From Flavobacterium azizsancarii (lineage in GTDB: Bacteria; Bacteroidota; Bacteroidia; Flavobacteriales; Flavobacteriaceae): a stretch of DNA of 64,000 bases. Both the position numbers and the translations under genes were made by a program. Positions 37,801 to 45,217 of this stretch are shown here, one piece after another. Numbering within the stretch: position 1 is the stretch's first letter; every line of letters begins with the position of its first letter. A model generated the notes under the pieces. That model was not told the origin of the DNA, did no database searches, and was given only the letters and a program-made list of their open reading frames with translations. The stretch covers positions 62,001 through 126,000 of the forward strand of contig NZ_JAMZNK010000007.1 of assembly GCF_027980145.1 (NCBI RefSeq), written 5' to 3'.

Positions 37801-38519
37801 TTTAAATTATCCTGAATCGATTTTAGTTTATTAGCAAAAATGGTATTCTTTTCTGTTTCGCTCGAAGGAAGATTTGAGGTAATAAAAAGCAACAATTTCT
37901 TTTTGTCTTTCGTCATTACAAAACCATTGTTGAGCGTAAAATCGTCACCAATATTTAGTTGTTGTAATTTTTTCAGAGCGATAAACGAAATCCCAAGCGG
38001 ATCCTGCAATATAAAATCTTTGGTTACAAATCCTGATGGAGAAATAATCGATTTGTAATTTCCCTGAACCGTTGCGGCAATACTATCTTTTTCGAGTTTA
38101 TTCTGAATAGCAGTGTAATCTTTGTTCTCTAAAAAAAGAGGCAGATTATTGTAAACAAAATCGATAGTTTCCTGAATGTTTTCTTCGTCAATTTTTCCCT
38201 GAATTCCTGTTACGTAAGGTTTGCAGGATTTGGCCACGCTATCTGAGAAAATAGTTGCCATTTCTTTTAGATCTTCTTCGGTTCCGTTTTTTTCGAGTTT
38301 GAAAATAACGGTTGTTTTATCAGCAAAGTTAAGTTGTTTCAAAACTTTTGCTGTAACATCAGATTTATCGTTTGTTGGAATAAGTTTGGTAATGTCTTCT
38401 TCAAATTTAATTCGGGAAGCAAAAAAGCCGAAAGCGACTAACATCAAAATGGCCAATACAACCGATAAAGTTTTTCGTCGGTTTACAAATAAGTGAATGG
38501 CGTAGAAGTATTGATGCAT
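34839..38519 (-). CDS. MMPL/RND exporter fused to a PlsC-type acyltransferase
   Basis: A 1226-residue fusion. Residues about 1-820 form an MMPL-type RND transporter with two sets of about six membrane helices and large periplasmic loops. Residues about 870-1080 are a lysophosphatidate acyltransferase domain with NHSSFID (H900, D905) and FPEGTRSESN near 968. The last 140 residues look like a degenerate Rossmann or methyltransferase-like domain without a clear cofactor loop. Aryl-polyene clusters often hold such exporters, sometimes with separate acyltransferases. It may export the finished pigment or its lipid precursor; the acyl step is a candidate for esterification. Confidence 0.85.
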   Translation of the reverse strand: MHQYFYAIHLFVNRRKTLSVVLAILMLVAFGFFASRIKFEEDITKLIPTNDKSDVTAKVLKQLNFADKTTVIFKLEKNGTEEDLKEMATIFSDSVAKSCKPYVTGIQGKIDEENIQETIDFVYNNLPLFLENKDYTAIQNKLEKDSIAATVQGNYKSIISPSGFVTKDFILQDPLGISFIALKKLQQLNIGDDFTLNNGFVMTKDKKKLLLFITSNLPSSETEKNTIFANKLKSIQDNLNQKFKSKTSISYFGSALIAVANANQIKSDIILTTTIAMITLMLILILFYRKVWIPLIIFLPTVFGALFAVAFLYLVKEQISAISLGIGSILLGITIDYSIHILTHYKHNSDVKTLYKDITMPVIMSSSTTAVAFLCLLFVKSDALNDLGIFAAVIVMVTGIFSLLIVPHLYKPKENNFDHKKNAIDKLAHFSFHNNKYLIGFCVIITIICCFTYNNVGFNNDLSQLNFVPKEIKAAEKDLEESTSLTEKTIYVASYGKSMEEVLQNNSQLFADLSKEKQTNKILNFSSVGGIMLSQKQQQQKIDKWNSFWDAHKKQILKSELIAEGSKLGFKPTTYSIFYDHLDYDFKPISAQEYLKVQALQLKEFVTEKNGFFTISTLVRVTPEQRDAFVKSASAKNNVIAIDRQQMNETFFSTLKTDFNSLVNYSFVAVILILFFFFRRLELVIVSCIPIALTGIVTAGIMGIFGIQMNIFSMIVCTLIFGHGVDFSIFMTSALQKEYTTGKNEIAIYRTSIILAVITTILGIGAMIFARHPALRSISSVSLIGVFAALIITFIFYPILFKLFISNRAKKGNAPFVLRTFIHGIISFTYYGLGGILMSLFSITIMPILPVKEKTKMKAFRYCISKFMKSVLYSNPFIHKKIINNFNEHFEKPAIIIANHSSFIDILAMGMLSPKIIFLVNDWVYNSPIFGGTVRKAGFYPVSEGIEGGVEHLRQKVKEGYSLMIFPEGTRSESNQIKRFHKGAFYLAEEFNLDIVPVLIHGASEAIPKGDFVIHHSYLTLSVLERIAPDNLSFGKNYVERTKKLSTYFKTEFQKVRQQLEGPDYFKKMLIHSYDYKENEIIKSVKNDLKNNMETYYHLSKHISTKAKIVHLSNDYGQLDVLLTLQEPQRKIVSYNSDEEKREVAKTNYFLKKRKISYPDTIELTLENQYDAVLISDENYKDDLEKVVSITSCIILINSSSLKESIINLGFEFVSEDNSIIVLKKN

Positions 38520-38667
38520 AATTATTTATTATTGTTTTTTGCTGTAGTTTTTTTTCGCCGCGAATTTCACGAATTTACACTAATTAATTCGTGAAAATTT
38601 GTGCAATTCGTGGCAACTTGACATAGATTGTAAAATTATTTTAATCGGTTTAATCTGTGGCAAAACG
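38520..38667. repeat. Intergenic repeat, ATTCGTGAAAATT family
   Basis: AATTCACGAATTT and AATTCGTGAAAATTTGTG occur around 38566-38612 as an inverted pair, followed by GCAATTCGTGG. Related text lies at 47425-47500, 48222-48250 and 49460-49495. Confidence 0.6.
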
Positions 38668-39855
38668 TTACGTAATATTCGTTTTATTCTTAGCACTAAA
38701 AGCGGTTAAAAGTAAATAACTTATAAGACCAAATGTCAGCGCCAAAACGGATGCTAAAATAAGACTTCCGACGATATATTGGGTAGCATTTTTTTGAATA
38801 TCATTCAATGTGACCGAACTATCTAAAACCAGTGGTGCGTCATTGGAAACAAAAAAGCTTCCCATTTTTAAAGAACCGTAGATAACGAAAGGGATAAAAG
38901 GCGGAAAACTCACATTCGAGGCCAGATAAGCAATGACTTTATTGAGCCTGAATAAAGCAGCAAAAGTAAAAAGCAAAACGGTTTGAAATCCCCAAAAAGG
39001 AGAGATTCCAATAAAAACGCCCAAAGCAATCGCCGCAGATTTTTTAAAATTAGAATCAGAACTTTCTAAAATGTCTTCAAGAAAGAATTTTTTAAACCCT
39101 TTTTTTTTTGCTCTTCTAAAAAAATCTCGGGGTTTGATGTACAATAATGCATTGATCACCAAAACAGTGTTTAGAATACTGATTCGGGTAAAATCCTTAA
39201 ACGGACGAAAATGTGAAACACGTTCTGCAGGATCATACAAAATCTGAATCGGAATGTTTTTGACTACAATACCTTTCCAGGCAGAACGAACAATTACCTC
39301 AATTTCGAACTCAAATTTATTGGTATAAAATTGTTTTGGAATCAATCGCAAAGGATACAATCGAAATCCGGATTGGGTATCATCCAGTTTAATTCCGGTT
39401 TCGAACTTAAACCAGAAATTTGAAAATGTATTCCCAAAACTACTTTTCCGGGGTACATTTTCCTGTGTCATATTCCTGCTTCCAATTAAAAGGGAATTTG
39501 GCTCATCTTGAATAGTGGAAATAAAATGGGGAATATCAGAAGCGAAATGCTGTCCATCAGAATCAATTGTGATGGCGTACTCGAAATTCATTTCGATTGC
39601 TTTTCTAAAACCATTTCGGAGCGCCCTTCCTTTTCCTATATTTTTAGGATGATGAATTTGGGTAAGCTCCGAATATTGCTTTAAAATTTCGTTTGTTGTA
39701 TCTGTTGAACCATCATTGACGATGATTATATTAGAAGTAAAATCTAAAATAGAATCCAGCACTTTTTTCAACGTTTTGTGATTATTGTAAGTTGGCACAA
39801 TAACACAAAAATTGGTTGAATTAAGTAATTCTTGCTGAGACAGGTTTGGTTGCAT
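38668..39855 (-). CDS. Glycosyltransferase family 2 fused to DUF2062
   Basis: A 395-residue protein. Residues about 15-235 are a GT-A fold: VPTYNNH (20-26), VNDGS (46-50) and the metal-binding DSDGQH (98-103), as in dolichol-phosphate-mannose-synthase-like enzymes. Residues about 265-390 are a DUF2062 membrane domain with GVFIGISPFWGFQ. This pair also occurs in aryl-polyene clusters, where its product is unknown. It may glycosylate a lipid carrier or the pigment. Confidence 0.85.
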   Translation of the reverse strand: MQPNLSQQELLNSTNFCVIVPTYNNHKTLKKVLDSILDFTSNIIIVNDGSTDTTNEILKQYSELTQIHHPKNIGKGRALRNGFRKAIEMNFEYAITIDSDGQHFASDIPHFISTIQDEPNSLLIGSRNMTQENVPRKSSFGNTFSNFWFKFETGIKLDDTQSGFRLYPLRLIPKQFYTNKFEFEIEVIVRSAWKGIVVKNIPIQILYDPAERVSHFRPFKDFTRISILNTVLVINALLYIKPRDFFRRAKKKGFKKFFLEDILESSDSNFKKSAAIALGVFIGISPFWGFQTVLLFTFAALFRLNKVIAYLASNVSFPPFIPFVIYGSLKMGSFFVSNDAPLVLDSSVTLNDIQKNATQYIVGSLILASVLALTFGLISYLLLTAFSAKNKTNIT

Positions 39856-39873
39856 TGGGATTTTTTTCTTTGC

Positions 39874-40359
39874 CTACTTCACAAATTGCTTCTCTTTTTC
39901 AGAGAAACTTTTCGATTGCAAAACAAAGTCTTTTATGTATTCTTTCAAAACACCGGTTTGTGCAGCGTAATGATCGGTGATGAATTTTTTATCTTCTTTT
40001 ATGTTCTTTTTATAGCCGGTAATTCCGGGAACATCTTCCTGAATACTCAATCGAATCATTCTGATTTCGATATTGTTCGGATCGCTTTTTAAAGTAGCTT
40101 CAAGCAATTTTGCGCCTTCTTTGAAACGAGAGATTTTACTTCCTATAAGATTTTCAAATTTCGAATCTACCAAAATAGAAGCCGCTTTATAAGCCACTAA
40201 AATTTTCTCATCGTTATTTGAAATTGCGGAAAGTTTTTCTGTAAATTCTTTAGCGTTTGCTTCTGATTTTGCAACATCAGGATAAATTTTTCTGATAGTG
40301 GCCAAATCTGGAGTTCCGGCAAAATTGACCCAAAGAAGTAATGATAATAGTAATTTCAT
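39874..40359 (-). CDS. Secreted protein of unknown function in the pigment cluster
   Basis: A 161-residue protein with a short hydrophobic signal (about 1-16) and a helical, lysine-rich body. A central motif EATLKSDPNNIEIRMIRLSI resembles a single TPR helix pair. No catalytic residues are recognised. It starts 2 nt after the dehydratase stop and ends 18 nt before GT2-DUF2062, so it is co-transcribed. I do not recognise a named family. Confidence 0.7.
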   Translation of the reverse strand: MKLLLSLLLWVNFAGTPDLATIRKIYPDVAKSEANAKEFTEKLSAISNNDEKILVAYKAASILVDSKFENLIGSKISRFKEGAKLLEATLKSDPNNIEIRMIRLSIQEDVPGITGYKKNIKEDKKFITDHYAAQTGVLKEYIKDFVLQSKSFSEKEKQFVK

Positions 40360-40361
40360 AG

Positions 40362-40733
40362 TTATAGTTTTTTATACATGTTGCTTAATTTCAGAGCAAC
40401 AGTGTCGTTAAAATATGTGGTGTTTTTCACCTTTACCAAATCATCTTCTGTGGTTGTAACGTCAAGCTCCAGACGTAATTCGGGATTTGTTTCCGGATTA
40501 ATCAATGCCATGAATTTTACGTTTGTAAGAGTTTGAATCATCAAAGTACTTTTTGTAATAGATTCTGTAAGTTCTTTGATAATTTGAATCATGCAAACGC
40601 CCGGCATAATTGGGTTTCCTGGAAAATGACCTTTAAAAACCTCATGATTGGCATTAACTAATATACGAATATTATATTTAGCATCTCCTGTTTTTTCTTC
40701 AGAAATTACTTTGTAAAAGTCTTTTAATACCAT
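40362..40733 (-). CDS. FabZ/ApeI-like 3-hydroxyacyl-ACP dehydratase
   Basis: A 123-residue hotdog protein with FKGHFPGNPIMPGVCMIQ (33-50), the active-site loop of FabZ/FabA-type dehydratases; H36 is the expected catalytic base. The acidic partner is not obvious. It would remove water during polyene elongation to form the double bonds. It lies 3 nt from the unknown secreted protein gene and just behind the second beta-barrel gene. Confidence 0.85.
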   Translation of the reverse strand: MVLKDFYKVISEEKTGDAKYNIRILVNANHEVFKGHFPGNPIMPGVCMIQIIKELTESITKSTLMIQTLTNVKFMALINPETNPELRLELDVTTTEDDLVKVKNTTYFNDTVALKLSNMYKKL

Positions 40734-40739
40734 AATTTT

Positions 40740-41381
40740 TTATTTTACTTTGAAAGTATAAGCGGCTCCAAATTGAAAAACCAAATTATTATTATTTGTA
40801 GAATCAGCATAATAATTGGTAAAAGCATTCGTAAAACCTTTTTTTACTCTTGCTTCAAATGCAATACCATTTTTTAAACTGTAACCTAATCCTGCAATCA
40901 TTCCCAAATCAATATCATCACCTTTATTAAAATTGTAATCTTTTGCTTTAGGGTTTGCTTTAATATCGTCAGCAACTAAAATATCAAAAAAAGGTCCGGC
41001 TAAAACATAAAAGTTTTCACTAAAATTAAATTTATTTATGGTAATTGCCGAAATATACTGTAATGAGGCATTTACAGTTCCGCTATCATATGTAGTGCTG
41101 TAAGTATTAGTCTGCGGATTGTAATTGCTTGTGCTTCCCATACTCGCAGTTCCTTTTGCTCCTTGTCTTGAGTAGGTTATTTCAGGTTGAAGCGTATAAA
41201 ATCCGGAAAGTTTTAAGGCTCCAAAAGCACCTATATAAAAATCTGTTTTGCTGTCAAGTTCTGATTTTGTTAATTTTGATAAATTTAATCCGGCATGAAT
41301 TCCTGGTCTAAAAGTAACTTGAGCATTTGATTTGAAAATCCCTATTACTATCAGAAGAGTAATTGCAATTTGTTTGTTCAT
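40740..41381 (-). CDS. Outer-membrane beta-barrel protein (PorT/OMP_b-brl family), copy 1
   Basis: A 213-residue exported protein with a signal (about 1-20, ending NAQ) and eight or so amphipathic beta strands ending FKVK. It shares the core VTFRPGIHAGLNLSKLT / SLQPEITYSRQG layout with the protein encoded at 41430-42032, so the two arose by tandem duplication. Its own version carries an insert near 75-95 rich in S, T and N. Small outer-membrane barrels of this kind have no single known function. Confidence 0.8.
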   Translation of the reverse strand: MNKQIAITLLIVIGIFKSNAQVTFRPGIHAGLNLSKLTKSELDSKTDFYIGAFGALKLSGFYTLQPEITYSRQGAKGTASMGSTSNYNPQTNTYSTTYDSGTVNASLQYISAITINKFNFSENFYVLAGPFFDILVADDIKANPKAKDYNFNKGDDIDLGMIAGLGYSLKNGIAFEARVKKGFTNAFTNYYADSTNNNNLVFQFGAAYTFKVK

Positions 41382-41429
41382 CTTTGTTTGTATGGTCTTA
41401 AGGTTAGTTTAAATTAAAATAGTTAAGAT

Positions 41430-42032
41430 TTATTTTACTTTAAAAGTGTAACTAATACCTATCTGGAAAACCTGATTCAGGATAAAATCGTTGTAGCGAT
41501 AACCATTATCATTATCAACTCCGTCGTAACCATAAATATCAATTAAACCTTGTTTTAATCTTGCTTCAAACGTTAATCCGTTTGGCAATGTATATCCAAC
41601 ACCACCAACAATGGCAAGGTCAAAATTTTCAGGATTACTGTTGATATAATTGTCAGAAATTTTTAAATCAAAAGACGGTCCTCCTAAAATGTGAAAACCT
41701 TTACCACCAATGTTAAATTTTGCAACAGCACCTAGCGTTAAGTAGTTTAATTCATAATTTACATAACGATCACTATAGCCGTTTCCAAAAAATTCTCTTC
41801 CTTCATCGCCTTGTCTTGAATACGTTATCTCAGGCTGTAACGAAAAATATTTATTAAATTTAATGTTCACTAATCCACCAATATAAAAATCTGCTTTAGA
41901 TCGATTATCATCAATATTCGTTAAAGTTGATAAATTCAGACCTCCACGAAGTCCCGGACTAACCGTTACCTGTGCAGTCGATGTTATGATACCAATAAAT
42001 AAAACAAAGACAATTACGGTTATTTTTTTCAT
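41430..42032 (-). CDS. Outer-membrane beta-barrel protein (PorT/OMP_b-brl family), copy 2
   Basis: A 200-residue paralogue of the neighbour at 40740-41381. It has a signal (about 1-21, ending STAQ), VSPGLRGGLNLSTLTNID, a SLQPEITYSRQGDEG segment, and the same FKVK ending. No enzymatic residues are seen. Its place in the pigment cluster suggests a role in the outer membrane, where flexirubins are found, but this is inference. Confidence 0.8.
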   Translation of the reverse strand: MKKITVIVFVLFIGIITSTAQVTVSPGLRGGLNLSTLTNIDDNRSKADFYIGGLVNIKFNKYFSLQPEITYSRQGDEGREFFGNGYSDRYVNYELNYLTLGAVAKFNIGGKGFHILGGPSFDLKISDNYINSNPENFDLAIVGGVGYTLPNGLTFEARLKQGLIDIYGYDGVDNDNGYRYNDFILNQVFQIGISYTFKVK

Positions 42033-42069
42033 TTTGGTTTGATTTTAAGTTTATGATTCGATTAAAATT

Positions 42070-42705
42070 TTATTCTGATTTGAAATAATTCAGCTCAATT
42101 TTCAACTTAATATTCTGATGAATAATCTGAATTTTCTCGGCAAAAATATTGTTTTCTGAACTAAATATCAGTGTAAAATTTTCTTTTGTTTTAGAAGAAT
42201 GAACGACTTTCTCTAATTTATGATCTTTTTTCGAGATAAAGAGATAGTTATCACGTTTGCCGTCTTTCGATTTATAGATTTCATCTGAGTCATTCTCAAA
42301 TTGTTCCTGAACCAGATATTCTTTTTTTAGCAGTAAACGAAAATCTTCTTTCAAAGTATTGACGAGGATCTTTCGATCTAATTCTGATACAATCGAATTG
42401 ACTTTGAAACTGTTGTCAGAGATCTCAAAATCCAGCAATTTATTACCAAATTCAGTTGTAAAAACGATTCTATGTACTGTGTCATTTATTTTTTTAGCAA
42501 TAAAAATTCCGCTAATTTCATTTCCGTAGACTGTGATATTGGTTTTATAAACATAATCTGTTTTTGAATCTGAGAAATAGGGAACCTCATAAGATGTTTT
42601 GTCTAATTTTTTAGGGATGTAATTTTTTGTGACAGAGCCACAAGAAATTAAAACAATCGCCAGAAAGCAATTAATTAGTGAAAATTGAATCGTCGATTTT
42701 TGCAT
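42070..42705 (-). CDS. Lipoprotein of unknown function
   Basis: A 211-residue lipoprotein with lipobox LISC (cysteine 22). The body is mostly beta strand with a DSKTDYVYKTNITVYGNEIS start, rather like a LolB-type or DUF3261-like open barrel. It overlaps the end of the LolA gene by 35 nt in another frame, so the two are translationally linked. By analogy with aryl-polyene clusters, which have a LolA and a second lipoprotein, it may receive a lipid or the pigment from LolA. No family name is certain. Confidence 0.68.
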   Translation of the reverse strand: MQKSTIQFSLINCFLAIVLISCGSVTKNYIPKKLDKTSYEVPYFSDSKTDYVYKTNITVYGNEISGIFIAKKINDTVHRIVFTTEFGNKLLDFEISDNSFKVNSIVSELDRKILVNTLKEDFRLLLKKEYLVQEQFENDSDEIYKSKDGKRDNYLFISKKDHKLEKVVHSSKTKENFTLIFSSENNIFAEKIQIIHQNIKLKIELNYFKSE

Positions 42706-43297
42706 TGATCACTTTGTTTTTAAGTACAATTCGGGTATAGTCTTCAGATGATTCTAATAATTTTACTTGAACCACCGTTGCTTCATCTTTGTCAAAAGTG
42801 AGTTCAATTTGTTTGATGTATTTTTTTAGCGTTGCATCTTTCGGAACAAATTTCGCCAAATTTTGTCCCTTTATTTTAAAGTACGAAATCGTAAATGCTG
42901 CATCGTCGAACATATTTCCGCTCACGCTTCCAACGATTAATTTATTGATACGGCCAAAGATTTTGCTGTTGCCAATATCAACCGCGCTTTTCTTTCCTTC
43001 GTCATTGATCAGGATTTTTCCGTTTTTAAAAACGATACTATAATTGTATGGTTTTTTATATTGCCATTGTAAAAGACCAGGTTCTTTAAAAATCATTTTA
43101 CCCGAAGTTTCAATGTCTTTCGATAAAAAATCCAAATGTTTGTATTGTACAAAATCAGTACTTAAGGTTTTGATTTTTTTCGAAACCACATTTACATCCT
43201 GCTTGAAAGCTGCAATTTCAGCATCCGTCATTTTTTGTTCCTGAGCAAACAAATTGCCTGAAATAAATAGAATTAGTAGGGCTATTTTAGTTTTCAT
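42671..43297 (-). CDS. LolA-like outer-membrane lipoprotein carrier
   Basis: A 208-residue periplasmic protein with a signal (about 1-18, ending LFAQ) and a LolA open barrel: TDFVQYKHLDFLSKDIETSGKMIFKEPGLLQWQY (about 48-81) is the typical strand set, followed by SYFKIKGQNLAKFVP. It may carry the lipid pigment or a cluster lipoprotein rather than general lipoproteins. The 3' end overlaps the lipoprotein gene by 35 nt. A palindrome separates it from the deacetylase gene. Confidence 0.82.
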   Translation of the reverse strand: MKTKIALLILFISGNLFAQEQKMTDAEIAAFKQDVNVVSKKIKTLSTDFVQYKHLDFLSKDIETSGKMIFKEPGLLQWQYKKPYNYSIVFKNGKILINDEGKKSAVDIGNSKIFGRINKLIVGSVSGNMFDDAAFTISYFKIKGQNLAKFVPKDATLKKYIKQIELTFDKDEATVVQVKLLESSEDYTRIVLKNKVINAKIDDSIFTN

Positions 43298-43320
43298 AGA
43301 TTGTTATAAGGTGTTTAGCA

Positions 43321-43353
43321 AGACCTAACAGGTTTTTAAAACCTGTTAGGTCT
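43321..43353. repeat. Perfect 16-bp palindrome between lolA-like and deacetylase genes
   Basis: AGACCTAACAGGTTTT at 43321-43336 pairs with its exact complement at 43338-43353 around one central base. It is a known style of Flavobacterium dispersed palindrome; a weaker AACCTGTTTAACCTG text recurs near 46504. Confidence 0.7.
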
Positions 43354-43375
43354 AACCTGATGAGTTCCTGTTCTA

Positions 43376-44158
43376 TTAGCGTTCAATTCCATAAGCATTA
43401 AGATTCAAAAGTTCTTCGATTGAAATCACTTTGTAATTGTTTTGTTGCAAAAATTGCAAAAACTGTTCCAATACCAAAACCGAGTGTGATGCGGTATCAT
43501 GCAAAAGTACGATTCCGCCGGGAGAAACACGTTTTATAATGCGATTGAAAATCAATTCCTTATTTTTTGTTCCTCCATCAAGCGACCGAATATTCCAGCC
43601 AATTACTTTATGTCCGGTTATTTTCAATGCTCGCCTGATCGAAGGCGTTGTAACTCCATAAGGCGGACGAAAGAAATTTATTTTTCCAGAAGTAAATCTT
43701 TCCAGAAGCTGATCTGTTTTTTCAATTTCTTCTTTGATCGTTTCAGCATTATAAAAATCAAAAAATTTAGAATGACTGTACGAATGATTTCCAACCAAAT
43801 GTCCGTCAGCAATAATTTGTTTTAAGATTTCAGGATGCGCTTCAATATTTTTTCCAATGCAAAAAAAAATCGCTTTTACATCGTATTTTTTTAATAGATC
43901 TAAAACTTCTAAAGTAAAAATACTTGGTCCGTCATCAAAAGTAATGGCAATTTTCTTTTCTGTTTCTGAGGAATTATTGCAGTAAGCTTTTACATGATAA
44001 TCAGAAGAAATTCGGGAAGAGCCAATGGCGTTAATTCCCAGCCAAATCAAAACAATTGCGATAAACCATAACCAGCTAATTGCTGTATAAAAGTTCAGAA
44101 GAACGAGTAAAAGCAATAAAAAGAGAAAGAATAACGAAATGTTTTTATGCGTTATCAT
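43376..44158 (-). CDS. Polysaccharide deacetylase (NodB family), membrane-anchored
   Basis: A 260-residue protein with two N-terminal membrane helices (about 8-25 and 28-46) and a NodB domain. The catalytic set is intact: TFDDGP (73-78), HSYSH (125-129), FRPPYGV and LLHDTASHS near 235. It removes N- or O-acetyl groups from sugars outside the membrane. It overlaps the stop of the chain-length-factor gene by 4 nt. Its sugar in a pigment cluster is unclear; it could act on a glycolipid made by GT2-DUF2062. Confidence 0.87.
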   Translation of the reverse strand: MITHKNISLFFLFLLLLLVLLNFYTAISWLWFIAIVLIWLGINAIGSSRISSDYHVKAYCNNSSETEKKIAITFDDGPSIFTLEVLDLLKKYDVKAIFFCIGKNIEAHPEILKQIIADGHLVGNHSYSHSKFFDFYNAETIKEEIEKTDQLLERFTSGKINFFRPPYGVTTPSIRRALKITGHKVIGWNIRSLDGGTKNKELIFNRIIKRVSPGGIVLLHDTASHSVLVLEQFLQFLQQNNYKVISIEELLNLNAYGIER

Positions 44159-45216
44159 TTTGATATCAACGTAAAACTATGGTTTTTACCATTCAATTGA
44201 TTGTACAATAAAAGGGTATTATAAACTGGTTTTTCGACCGAATTTACTTTTATGATTTCAGGAATTTCCTGAGTTTTAATAATTTTAGAAGCCATCCATA
44301 AAGCAAAAGCAGAAGCAGTATCGTATTCACCACTTAAATGTTTATAATATAATTGAGGTATTTCTGCGAAAGCATTTTCAGCAAGATTTCTATAATAGTT
44401 TTCGAAATCTGCATTTCCGTCAAAACCTAAAACTAAAGCATCTAGATCTGAAATTTCTAAATTATTAGCTTTCAAAAAGGATTTAATTTCTGCCTCAATT
44501 TCATTTTCTTCCAGTGTATTTACAATAGCAATATCCAGAATTTCAGCATATGTATTGTCTTTTCTTTCATTTTCTAAAACAAAAAAACTGGCACCTTCTC
44601 CGTAAACAGCACCACTTGTTGTAGAATTCAAAAGATCATAAGGCGCTAAATTATCAGCTTTGATACGTCCGTTTAATTTGAAAAGGGCAGTAGTATAATC
44701 GCCATTTTCATCAACTCCCCCAATTAAAACAGATTGGGCTTCGTCTTCTTCGATTTGCATTTTAGCATCTAAAAGAGCCGATTCAAAAGAAACAGCGCCA
44801 TTTACATACGTAAAATTATAACCTTTACATTGCTGCAACAAAGCGATTTGAGCACCAACAGTATTATGCGTAGATTGAATAAAAGAAGTTGGTGTGAGAT
44901 ATTCTTCGTTATTATCCAGAATACTTTTTAGGAATTTTTCAGAATCTTCGATACATCCTAAACCGGTTCCGGTAATAATTGCATCAACATTTTCGATGTT
45001 TGCATCTTTCAGAGCAAGGGCCGAAGCAACGATTCCGTTTTTCACGCCTTTTGCCATTCTTCTGCTTGCTGCCGGAGAAATATAATCTTTGTAAACAGGA
45101 GGAACGATTGCTAATACATTTTGATTATGATTGACAACGGCTTCTTCTAAAAAAACAGTATCAAATGTTTTTTGAGTCGAAATACAGCCTACTCCATTTA
45201 TATATGTTCTTTTCAT
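44155..45216 (-). CDS. Ketosynthase-like chain length factor, active-site cysteine missing
   Basis: A 353-residue thiolase-fold protein. Where a ketosynthase has its catalytic cysteine (TACSS), this one has YVNGAVSFES (about 137-146), and the paired histidines are not in place. It is therefore a chain-length-factor type partner, like ApeC of aryl-polyene synthases, and probably forms a heterodimer with the ketosynthase encoded directly upstream (45218-46417, 1-nt gap). The ATG at 45216 (MKRTYINGVG) is chosen over a longer reading into that gene. Confidence 0.82.
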   Translation of the reverse strand: MKRTYINGVGCISTQKTFDTVFLEEAVVNHNQNVLAIVPPVYKDYISPAASRRMAKGVKNGIVASALALKDANIENVDAIITGTGLGCIEDSEKFLKSILDNNEEYLTPTSFIQSTHNTVGAQIALLQQCKGYNFTYVNGAVSFESALLDAKMQIEEDEAQSVLIGGVDENGDYTTALFKLNGRIKADNLAPYDLLNSTTSGAVYGEGASFFVLENERKDNTYAEILDIAIVNTLEENEIEAEIKSFLKANNLEISDLDALVLGFDGNADFENYYRNLAENAFAEIPQLYYKHLSGEYDTASAFALWMASKIIKTQEIPEIIKVNSVEKPVYNTLLLYNQLNGKNHSFTLISK

Positions 45217-45217
45217 T

